DNA of 64,000 nucleotides from Microbulbifer sp. Q7. GTDB lineage: Bacteria > Pseudomonadota > Gammaproteobacteria > Pseudomonadales > Cellvibrionaceae. Each line of letters begins with the position of its first letter. Position 1 is the first letter of the stretch. The notes under the pieces were generated by a model. It saw only the letters and a program-made list of their open reading frames with translations, was not told the origin of the DNA and ran no database searches. Positions 44,699 through 52,107 of the stretch are shown here, one piece after another. The stretch covers positions 2,388,501-2,452,500 of the forward strand of contig NZ_LROY01000002.1 in NCBI RefSeq assembly GCF_001639145.1. The letters run 5' to 3'. The position numbers and the translations under genes were made by a program.

Positions 44699-46807
44699 AT
44701 GACACCACTGATCGCTTTCGCCCTGGGTTCCCTCGCCGCAACCACAGTAACCACCGCCAACCCGCATACGCGCCCAAACCCCGTCGCAGAACCGGTTCTC
44801 GACGCAGCGATGGAACAGGTGGTCGTGACCGCAGCCCGCAGCGAGCAGCGCCTGCGTGCGCAGCCGGCCGCACTGACGGTACTGGACGATGACACCCTGC
44901 AATCGGTGAACGCGGTACACCCGAGCCAGGTGCTGTCCACCGTGCCGGGCGCGCTGATCAGCCGCGGCAACGGCCAGGAGAGTTTGATCGCGATCCGCTC
45001 ACCGGTCCTGACCGGTGCCGGCAGCTGCGGCGCTTTTGCAATTACCCAGGACGGGGTGCCGGTGCGCGGCACCGGGTTTTGCAATGTGAACCAGCTGTTC
45101 GACACCCACTTTGAACTGGCCGGGCGCATTGAGGTGTTGCGCGGACCGGGTACCGTGCTGTTTGGGTCCGATGCCCAGCACGGGGTGATCAATGTCATCA
45201 GCGAAGCCCCGGTGAACGGCCATGCGTCCAGCGCAGCCATCGAGGGGGGTGCCAACGACTTTCAACGGGTGCGTCTGGAACACAGCCGCGGCGACACACA
45301 AGGCGGTTTTCGTATCGGCTTCAGCGGTGCGCGCGACGGCGGCTACAAGGACGACTCGGGGTACGACCAGCAAAAATTACAATTGCGTAACGACGGGCAG
45401 TGGGCCGACTGGTCCGTAAGCGCCCTGGTCAATCTGAGCAATCTGAATCAGGAAACCGCCGGCTATGTTGTCGGCAAGGACGCTTACAAGGACGATGCTC
45501 GCAAGCGGGAAAACCCTAATCCGGAAGCGTTTCGAGACAGCCAGTCCGCTCGTGCCCAGGTTAAGTTCGAGCGCACACTGGACAACGGCGACCACTTGCA
45601 GGTCACGCCCTACGCCCGTTATACCGATATGGATTTTTTAATGCATTTCCTGCCGGGTACACCGCTGGAAAAAAATGGCCAGAAAGGGATCGGCGTTCAG
45701 ACGGCGCTGCGACACGGTAACGAAGAAGGGCTGGCCTTCATTAGCGGCATTGACCTGGAGTACACATCGGCCTGGCTGGGGCAAAGCCAGCAGGGCGGGT
45801 TTTCGGTGTTCCCCAGTGGAAAACAGTACGACTACTCCGTATCCGCAGCGGTTGCCGCAGCATTTAGCCAGGCGGAACTGTTTGTAAGCGAAACCACCAC
45901 CGCGATCCTGGGCGCCCGTGGCGAATACCTGCACTACGATTACGATAACCACATGCTCAGTGGTGACACAAAGGATAATGGCGATGTGTGTATCAGTGGT
46001 TTTACCGGCGCCATCGGGTGTCGCTATTCTCGGCCAGAGGATCGTCGTGATGACTTTGCCAACCTCTCGTTGAATGCCGCCCTGGTGCACACCTTTGACC
46101 ATGGGACGACCGGCAGCCTGCGCATGGCACACGGCTTCCGCGCACCGCAGGCAACGGAGCTTTACCGGCTGCAAAATGGCCAGACGGTAGCGGATCTGGA
46201 CTCCGAATCCATTGATAGCCTGGAAGCGACCCTGCGCCACGACACGGACCATTTGCGCGCAAGTGTGACCGGATTCTATATGGAGAAATCTGATGTGGTG
46301 TTCCAGTCTTCGGATCGGTTAAATCTGAGTGATGGTGAGAGCCGACACTATGGCCTGGAGTACGAGTGGCAATGGACGCTGTCGGAACAGTGGCAGCTGG
46401 CGGCCGCGGGCACCTTCGCGCGGCACCGCTATACCAATGACGTCAGTGCGCCCGGTGCTGGCCTGATTGCGAGCAATGGCAACGATATCGACACCGCTCC
46501 GCGCACACTGCACAACCTCCGGGTGCGCTGGCTGGCAACTGACGCAACCCGGGTGGATCTTCGCTGGCAGCACACCGGCAGCTACTACACCGATATCGAA
46601 AACGCACATCGATACCCGGGGCACGATCTGCTACACCTGAGCGTGCAACAGTCCCTGAGCGCAGGCACCGAGATCGGGCTACGCATCGAAAACCTGGCAA
46701 ATGTGGATTACGCGGAGCGCGCGGACTATTCCAGCCTCGGTGGCGGAGAGCGCTATTTCATAGGCGAGCCGCGTAGTGTCTACGCGGACCTGCGCTTGCG
46801 TTTCTGA
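44699..46807 (+). CDS. TonB-dependent receptor, substrate unknown
   Basis: A 702-residue outer membrane receptor. An N-terminal signal (LIAFALGSLAATTVTT) leads to a TonB box-like EQVVVTAARSEQ. The plug has TVPGALISRGNGQESLIAIRSPVLTGAGSCGAFAI and VPVRGTGFCNVNQLFD; the two cysteines (about 108 and 122) may form a disulfide in the plug. RIEVLRGPGTVLFGSDAQHGVINVIS is the classic plug core. The barrel ends SVYADLRLRF. No biosynthesis or uptake partner is adjacent, so the ligand is unknown; metal-siderophore or a cobalamin-like compound are possibilities. Confidence 0.9.
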   Translation: MTPLIAFALGSLAATTVTTANPHTRPNPVAEPVLDAAMEQVVVTAARSEQRLRAQPAALTVLDDDTLQSVNAVHPSQVLSTVPGALISRGNGQESLIAIRSPVLTGAGSCGAFAITQDGVPVRGTGFCNVNQLFDTHFELAGRIEVLRGPGTVLFGSDAQHGVINVISEAPVNGHASSAAIEGGANDFQRVRLEHSRGDTQGGFRIGFSGARDGGYKDDSGYDQQKLQLRNDGQWADWSVSALVNLSNLNQETAGYVVGKDAYKDDARKRENPNPEAFRDSQSARAQVKFERTLDNGDHLQVTPYARYTDMDFLMHFLPGTPLEKNGQKGIGVQTALRHGNEEGLAFISGIDLEYTSAWLGQSQQGGFSVFPSGKQYDYSVSAAVAAAFSQAELFVSETTTAILGARGEYLHYDYDNHMLSGDTKDNGDVCISGFTGAIGCRYSRPEDRRDDFANLSLNAALVHTFDHGTTGSLRMAHGFRAPQATELYRLQNGQTVADLDSESIDSLEATLRHDTDHLRASVTGFYMEKSDVVFQSSDRLNLSDGESRHYGLEYEWQWTLSEQWQLAAAGTFARHRYTNDVSAPGAGLIASNGNDIDTAPRTLHNLRVRWLATDATRVDLRWQHTGSYYTDIENAHRYPGHDLLHLSVQQSLSAGTEIGLRIENLANVDYAERADYSSLGGGERYFIGEPRSVYADLRLRF

Positions 46808-46899
46808 TCTGGCTCACTACGGCTATGTGCCATCGGGGCGCCCGGGATAGCACCCGGGCCTTCGCACCACTGGCACGCTCGTTGGACAACCGCCACGTG

Positions 46900-47898
46900 C
46901 TATGGCGTGGCCAGGAATTTTCGGATCGCCCGATTGATGTCTCCACCGGCGCACGCCGAGCTGATGTGCCCGCAATAGGTGCTGAGTTCTAACGTTTCGG
47001 ATCCCAGCTGTTCACTAAAGCGGATAGCGGGCCTTGGCGTTACCATGTGATCTTGCTGATCCACAATATTCAGCACCTGCGCTTTCACGGCTGCCGCAGC
47101 CTTTGCCATGGACCCATCAAAATTCCTGCTGATGTCGTGACTTAGCATGGCCCGCAGCTGTGCCGCCTTGTCGCGCATATCGCGTTTATCACTGGTTTGG
47201 GTTGTGCGAATAAATTCCTCGGCCTGGCTTACCGGTGTGCGCCTGGCATGATACTCCGGCGTGTAAAGTGCCAGTGCATCGATCATGGAAACAACCGCTT
47301 TGGCATGCTGAATATCGCCAGATTTTTCGGCCAGCGCCATGGCCTCAAGCTGTGTTTGCCACAACAGGCGATCGTAAGTATCTAACCGGGGTGAGCCCAC
47401 AAGGCTAATGGCTTTATCCATAAAGGCAGGGAACTGGGTAATCCATTCAAACGCCTGCATCCCCCCCATGGAGGTACCCACCACCGCATGTAAATATGTA
47501 ATACCCAGTGTTTGTGTGAGCAGTTGGTGTTGCGCTTTTACCATGTCGCCGATGGTAATGCCGGGAAAATTTTCATGATTGGACGGCGATGAAGAAACAC
47601 CATTGCCAAGGGCATCCACCACAATCACGAAAAATTTGTCGGTATCGATGGGATCAATCGCCCCGTAGTTGTACATGTCTTGAGAGCTGCCACCGAACCA
47701 GGTTGGGTACAAAATGGCATTGTTACGGGCCGCATTTAACCGACCCGAGGTGCGGTATCCCAATTTTGCCTCCTTCAACACAGCACCACTCTCCAGCGTA
47801 AAGCGGTCCAGCGTGGCAACTTTTAGTGGTGGCGCCTCTAATGCCAGTACGGTGGCGCTGGTGAGCATGAACAGGGCAAGGGCAATGATGCGGCGCAT
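46900..47898 (-). CDS. exported MetX-like alpha/beta hydrolase
   Basis: A 332-residue protein; ATG at 47898 after AGGA opens a signal peptide (RIIALALFMLTSATVLALEAP). The body resembles homoserine acetyltransferase: LAEAKLGYRTSGRLNAARNNAILYPTWFGGSS-type N-terminus, IVVDALGNGVSSSPS, nucleophile elbow VVGTSMGGMQAFEW, Asp in NIVDQQDHMVTP and His in YCGHISSACAG. A secreted location argues against methionine synthesis and for a different ester or acyl-transfer role (inference). It is lower in GC than its neighbours by eye, and upstream sequence is AT-rich, so transfer is possible. Confidence 0.85.
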   Translation of the reverse strand: MRRIIALALFMLTSATVLALEAPPLKVATLDRFTLESGAVLKEAKLGYRTSGRLNAARNNAILYPTWFGGSSQDMYNYGAIDPIDTDKFFVIVVDALGNGVSSSPSNHENFPGITIGDMVKAQHQLLTQTLGITYLHAVVGTSMGGMQAFEWITQFPAFMDKAISLVGSPRLDTYDRLLWQTQLEAMALAEKSGDIQHAKAVVSMIDALALYTPEYHARRTPVSQAEEFIRTTQTSDKRDMRDKAAQLRAMLSHDISRNFDGSMAKAAAAVKAQVLNIVDQQDHMVTPRPAIRFSEQLGSETLELSTYCGHISSACAGGDINRAIRKFLATP

Positions 47899-48056
47899 GG
47901 GGAGTCCTGGCGTTTTGATTATTGTGATTGAGCCTGTGAGGAAGTTTATTAATAATGATTTGATGGACTTTGTAAAGTGGGGGCAGATGGTGCGCGCCAT
48001 GGGTAAGCACTATCTGCTGTAGCGCGGACCGGCACCTGGGTTTCTGAACTGGCTGG

Positions 48057-50090
48057 CTAGGGCCGGACCACAATTGGGCCACTCAGGTTCACACCCGGCG
48101 CCTTCCAGGTTTCTGCCCACAGCAATTGCCAGCGCTGCGGCCAGCTCAGTGCACACAGGGTGCCGCTTTCCGCAAAGCGGTAGTTCTCACAGGGCAGTGC
48201 CAGCTCGGGGGTAGCGAATTCCGGGAGGCCGGGTTCCGTATACGCCGGCTGGCGATAGCGATAGTGATCGACCAGGTAGCGCAGGCCATCATCAAAGGTA
48301 AGGTAGTCCCAGCGTATGCGGATCGGCGTATTGCTGGTGCCGGTGCGCCCCTCGCCCTCGCGATACCAACTCACCAGCTGGCCGTTGGCACCATAGGCTC
48401 GGAGGGTTTTCAGGCGGCTCTGCAAGTCATCCACACCGTTGTAGGTAGAGATCTCCGTTTCCCGCAATTGCCCGCGGCTGTTATAGCGGTACTCAACCTG
48501 TTCACGCGCCTCTGGTGTACCGTCGGCGTCGCTATCAAACCGCATCTCTTCGCTGAACAGCCAATCGTCACTGGTGTAGCGATAGGTGAAGGTACGGCGG
48601 GATTCTGGCGTGCCGTCGGCATCAATATCGAATTCCCAGCTCTCTTCGCGCAGCTGGCCACTGCTCAGGTACAAATATTCGTAGGTATTTATCCGATCGA
48701 CAACACCGTCCCCGTTGTCGTCGATACGCTGCACTTCCCGTAACAACCGCCCAGCGCTGCTGTAACGAAAAGCAATTTCGATGGTGGCATCGGCGATACC
48801 GTCGACCGTTGCGAGATCGCCGTCATCCACGGTATCCGCCAGCTCCAGCAATAGTCCGTTGCGGTTGTAGCCAAACACAAAGCGCTGGCGGCGCTCCACC
48901 AGTCCATCGGCGTTCAGGTCAAGTTCTTCAAGGCGCCAGTCCAGCAAGCCGTCCCCGTCATAGGCGCTCTCCACGCGCCGCAGTGAGTCCAGAATGTCAT
49001 CGACCCCCTGATCCAGCTCGACGACTGAAAACACCTTGTTGCCGCCGTCGTCATAATCCAGCCGCACCACAAGACGCTCACCCACCAGCCCCCGCCCCTC
49101 TTCTTCGACGATGCGCTTCAGGAAGCCCCGGCTACTGAAAAAACGCTCGGTGCGCGTAAAGAAATCCACGAATCCATTCTCGTCGCTGTCGGTTTCCCGC
49201 AGCAAAAAATCCCAGCGGCCAAGGCTGTCATAGGTGTACTCCACCCGCTCCCGCCAGTTTTCGGCTGTTTCCGGCAATACCGTAAAGTAATTGATGCGGG
49301 GAAGGCCGAGATCGTTGTACTCCCACCGCACCTCCTGCTCGATACGTTCGTCATCCTCGATATTACGTGTTTCGCGCACCGGTAAATGCACTGGCACCAC
49401 AATACCCAGCGCGTCGTAGAGATAGACAAGCGGGGCATCCAGCGGTAGCTGGTACTTAATGGAAAACGCGGTCGTTATCGCGGGCAGTGAATCCAGTCCG
49501 CGCCGCCAGGGAAAGGCGTAGAGGTCGTAGGCGAAGTCAACCGCATAGTCGGCGAGCTCGGTATCCCAGCCCTGCAGGTCGATTCCGTTCGCGGGGTCCT
49601 GATCCCGGTCCAGGATCAGCAGCAATCGCATCATGTTTGACACAAGATCCAGTGCATCCGCCCGCTGGTGATTTTCCAGCGCGGCGCGCAGTGCGGCCTC
49701 CTCGGTGATGGGGGCCGTCCCCGCCAGGTCAAAGGGGCTCAGCTCCGCTGCACCGCGGGCCGCGCCAAGATGCACGCCCCCGAGAAAAAATTCGACCTCT
49801 TCGCCATCGCGATAGCGAAAGGTTCCTGCGCTGTCGGTAATACCGGAGAAGCTCGGTGTGCGATAGCCCAGCCCTGCGACGCGTCCGGCCAGAAATATCC
49901 CGCTCATTTCCGCGCCGCTGCCAGCAGTGGCGCCACTGCTGGAGCTGCCGCTCCCGGTGCCGCCGGAGCTACTTGAGCTGGTAGAGCTGCCCAGTGCGCG
50001 TGCGCTGGAATCTTTGCTGTCACTGCTGAAATCACAGGCTGCCAGGCAAAGACACAGGAGTAGGCACCATGCCCGCGATAACCCTGGCAT
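48057..50090 (-). CDS. repeat lipoprotein with calcium-binding-loop motifs
   Basis: A 677-residue protein. The ATG at 50090 gives a lipoprotein signal ending LCLAAC; a GTG at 50141 is the alternative start. After a Ser/Gly-rich tether (about 22-60), a globular part with YRDGEEVEFFLGGVHLG and NMMRLLLILDRDQDPANGIDL precedes an array of units of about 32-50 residues. Each unit has a tyrosine-rich beta segment (YEYLYLSSGQL) and a DxDxDG-like loop: DSDENGFVD, DLNADGLVE, DDNGDGVVD, DIDADGTPE, DSDADGTPE. This combines YD-like repeats with EF-hand-type loops. A surface-exposed, calcium-dependent protein is likely. I know of no function. Confidence 0.75.
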   Translation of the reverse strand: MPGLSRAWCLLLCLCLAACDFSSDSKDSSARALGSSTSSSSSGGTGSGSSSSGATAGSGAEMSGIFLAGRVAGLGYRTPSFSGITDSAGTFRYRDGEEVEFFLGGVHLGAARGAAELSPFDLAGTAPITEEAALRAALENHQRADALDLVSNMMRLLLILDRDQDPANGIDLQGWDTELADYAVDFAYDLYAFPWRRGLDSLPAITTAFSIKYQLPLDAPLVYLYDALGIVVPVHLPVRETRNIEDDERIEQEVRWEYNDLGLPRINYFTVLPETAENWRERVEYTYDSLGRWDFLLRETDSDENGFVDFFTRTERFFSSRGFLKRIVEEEGRGLVGERLVVRLDYDDGGNKVFSVVELDQGVDDILDSLRRVESAYDGDGLLDWRLEELDLNADGLVERRQRFVFGYNRNGLLLELADTVDDGDLATVDGIADATIEIAFRYSSAGRLLREVQRIDDNGDGVVDRINTYEYLYLSSGQLREESWEFDIDADGTPESRRTFTYRYTSDDWLFSEEMRFDSDADGTPEAREQVEYRYNSRGQLRETEISTYNGVDDLQSRLKTLRAYGANGQLVSWYREGEGRTGTSNTPIRIRWDYLTFDDGLRYLVDHYRYRQPAYTEPGLPEFATPELALPCENYRFAESGTLCALSWPQRWQLLWAETWKAPGVNLSGPIVVRP

Positions 50091-50355
50091 CAGCTGCAGG
50101 AAAGGGGGTACGACAACTGCTAAAACGAGCCTTCCTGGCACGGGGCACTCCTCGCCGAACGGAAACTACCGCTACACCGACAACGTCGACTTTATGACCT
50201 CCAAAAAGTATTGCTGAATTCCCCTATGCGGGCGGGAAAGTTTCGCGAAATTGGACCAATTGACGTGCAAAGGAATGGGTTGCGCGGCCTAGGGAGGGCT
50301 TTACTGCCAGATGTCCAGACGAGCGGCGCGCATTCAGCCAATGGTATGCGGCGCT

Positions 50356-50392
50356 AAAAAAAGCCCCCGGCAGCTGGGACTGGCGGGGGCTT
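50356..50392 (-). terminator. Rho-independent terminator of the MvaT-like gene
   Basis: On the minus strand AAGCCCCC and GGGGGCTT pair around a GC-rich inner part and are followed by TTTTTT. It lies about 40 bp after the stop at 50432. Confidence 0.88.
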
Positions 50393-50431
50393 CGTTACCT
50401 GATCGCAAGACCAGGCGCAGGACATGGGAAA

Positions 50432-50908
50432 TCAGATTTTCCAGCTCTGCACTTTTTCCAGACCGTGTTCGGCCACCCACTGGTTCAACTGCTTGGGATT
50501 GCGCTTTTTCTTCTCGATCGTGGCGTTGGTGTACGGGTTGCGATAGTGACCCGTTTCCAGCTTCGGCTCTGCCGGCTTGTTGGAGGCAGCGCGGCGGGCG
50601 GTGCGACGGGGCGCTTCGCCTTCCCGCTTCAGCGCACGGGCTACCCGCGCCTTGAGCGTGCGCACGTAATCCGGCGCATTGTCATCGTTCAGCTGCCCAA
50701 CCAGCCAATCGACAATCTGCTCTCCACGGATACTGTAGAGCTCTTCCTCTTCCAGTTCGTATTCAGCCGCCAGATTGATCAGCGCCTTGTCAAAAGCGAT
50801 CACACCCTGCTTCTTGCGTTCTGCTTTGGCCATCTGCTCCTGCAGTTCTTCGATTTTGGCCTGGTGTTCCGCGATCTGTTGTTCGATCTGGTCGTATTCC
50901 TGAAACAT
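50432..50908 (-). CDS. MvaT/H-NS-like nucleoid-associated protein
   Basis: A 158-residue protein. Residues 5-40 (QIEQQIAEHQAKIEELQEQM) form a coiled-coil dimerisation helix, followed by an acidic middle (YELEEEELYS), a basic linker (about 100-120) and a C-terminal domain HYRNPYTNATIEKKKRNPKQLNQWVAEHGLEKVQSWKI. The C-terminus resembles the AT-hook-like DNA-binding domain of MvaT (YKNPHTGEVIETKGGNHKTL...W). These proteins silence AT-rich, often horizontally acquired DNA. Upstream is the most AT-rich stretch in the window, suggesting autoregulation (inference). Confidence 0.8.
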   Translation of the reverse strand: MFQEYDQIEQQIAEHQAKIEELQEQMAKAERKKQGVIAFDKALINLAAEYELEEEELYSIRGEQIVDWLVGQLNDDNAPDYVRTLKARVARALKREGEAPRRTARRAASNKPAEPKLETGHYRNPYTNATIEKKKRNPKQLNQWVAEHGLEKVQSWKI

Positions 50909-51612
50909 GTGATTAGAGCCTCGATATAAACGGTTGTTGTTTTAGATAGTGTTTTTTAATAATGCCGCGCGGGTAACTGGCTACCTGCACAGCGGATGCA
51001 TATTGGAAATACAGGTCATTGGCTGGTTTAAAAAGGTCATCCTGATCGCCAGGCGGATATACCCCGCGGATATCCGATACTTATAAGATAGTCCAATAAA
51101 AATAACCTGGGCTAATTTGCGGATATCCCACGCCCAACACACTTATATTATTGATTGCCGCGCTATGGATTTACCGAATCCAATCGGGAATTGATCCGGA
51201 TCAACCCGATAAATATCCTCAGTCGCTATAAATGTCGCTACAAATATCGATATAGGTCAACGTGTTAGCAACGCAATAGAACGATAAAAACGGACGGATG
51301 AATATACGCCCTTGGCAATCAAGCAGATTAATTTCTTTTATCGCTACCGAATGAACCCTCAAATGGGGGCATATGCCGATAATTCAAGCATACGTCGGGA
51401 CAGTGCTATCGGGCCACCGGCGCTGGCTATATTGCCAACAGCGCGCGGGCAGGGCCTCAAGCGTGGCGCATGATACTGCGTTGTTTTTCTTTCGCCAACC
51501 GCTTGGATATCTTTTTAGCACTGCGCGCCGAAACCACGCCTTGTTCTATTCTTTTCACTGGATATGAGTCTAATATTCCAGATCCAATCACTATTCAGGG
51601 GGTATCAAGCGA
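50909..51612. other. 704-bp AT-rich regulatory gap
   Basis: No convincing gene is seen; short open frames here lack Shine-Dalgarno sequences and homologous features. It contains three GCGGATAT direct repeats (51053-51060, 51066-51073, 51119-51126), a perfect FNR/Anr-type site (51191-51204) with a matching -10, and the AGGGGG Shine-Dalgarno of the CBS gene. A small RNA starting near 51239 is possible. Confidence 0.6.
51191..51232 (+). promoter_or_regulatory. class II FNR/Anr-type promoter
   Basis: TTGATCCGGATCAA (51191-51204) is a perfect TTGAT-N4-ATCAA FNR-family site. TATAAA at 51227-51232 sits exactly where the -10 must lie when the site is centred at -41.5, giving a start near 51239. Such promoters switch on under low oxygen. 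The next gene on this strand, a CBS protein, begins 374 bp further on. Confidence 0.7.
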
Positions 51613-52059
51613 ATGGCGAAAACTCGCGACATCCATCACATGCCGACATTGGCCGCACTGATGACGCCGTTTCCCTATCACATCGATATCGACGCGCCCA
51701 TTGAGGCTGCCGTGGCGCTGATGGAGGAGCACGGGGTCCACCATTTACCCGTGACCCGAGAGGGCGATCTGGAAACCATCATATCCCAGGGTGACATCGA
51801 CCGCGCCCAGTCACCGGGGCACCGGCTGGAAGAACAACAGCTGTATGTACGCGACCTGTGCGCCCGGCGACCGTATATCGCAGATATCCACGATCCGCTG
51901 GACAGAATCCTGCTGGCCATGGCCAATACCGGGATCGGCTCGGTGCTGGTGATGAAAGAGGGCGAACTGGCCGGCATCGTCACCGTGACGGATGCGCTGC
52001 GCTTTTGCGGGGAATACCTGGCAGACCTGACCCGTTCACCCGATGACGATGTGGCGTAA
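51613..52059 (+). CDS. CBS-domain-pair protein
   Basis: A 148-residue protein preceded by AGGGGG. Two CBS motifs (about 12-70 and 80-140) are present: MTPFPYHIDIDAPIEAAVALMEEHGVHHLPVTREGDL and RPYIADIHDPLDRILLAMANTGIGSVLVMKEGELAGIVTVTDAL. CBS pairs bind adenine nucleotides and often report energy state. A stand-alone protein of this size fits anaerobically induced CBS proteins of other proteobacteria, in line with the upstream FNR-type promoter. Confidence 0.88.
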   Translation: MAKTRDIHHMPTLAALMTPFPYHIDIDAPIEAAVALMEEHGVHHLPVTREGDLETIISQGDIDRAQSPGHRLEEQQLYVRDLCARRPYIADIHDPLDRILLAMANTGIGSVLVMKEGELAGIVTVTDALRFCGEYLADLTRSPDDDVA

Positions 52060-52107
52060 AGCCGTGTTTTAAAGGCGCGTTCTAAAGGTGTGGCCTAAAG
52101 GTGTGGC

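Noticed and set aside
46840..46859. GCCCGGG/CCCGGGC hairpin after the second TonB receptor
   Set aside because: No T-run follows and the stem is only 7 bp, so it is not a supported terminator.
51373..51567. 64-codon frame in the AT-rich gap downstream of the FNR-type promoter
   Set aside because: No Shine-Dalgarno, no conserved features and atypical composition; a leader or small RNA is as likely.
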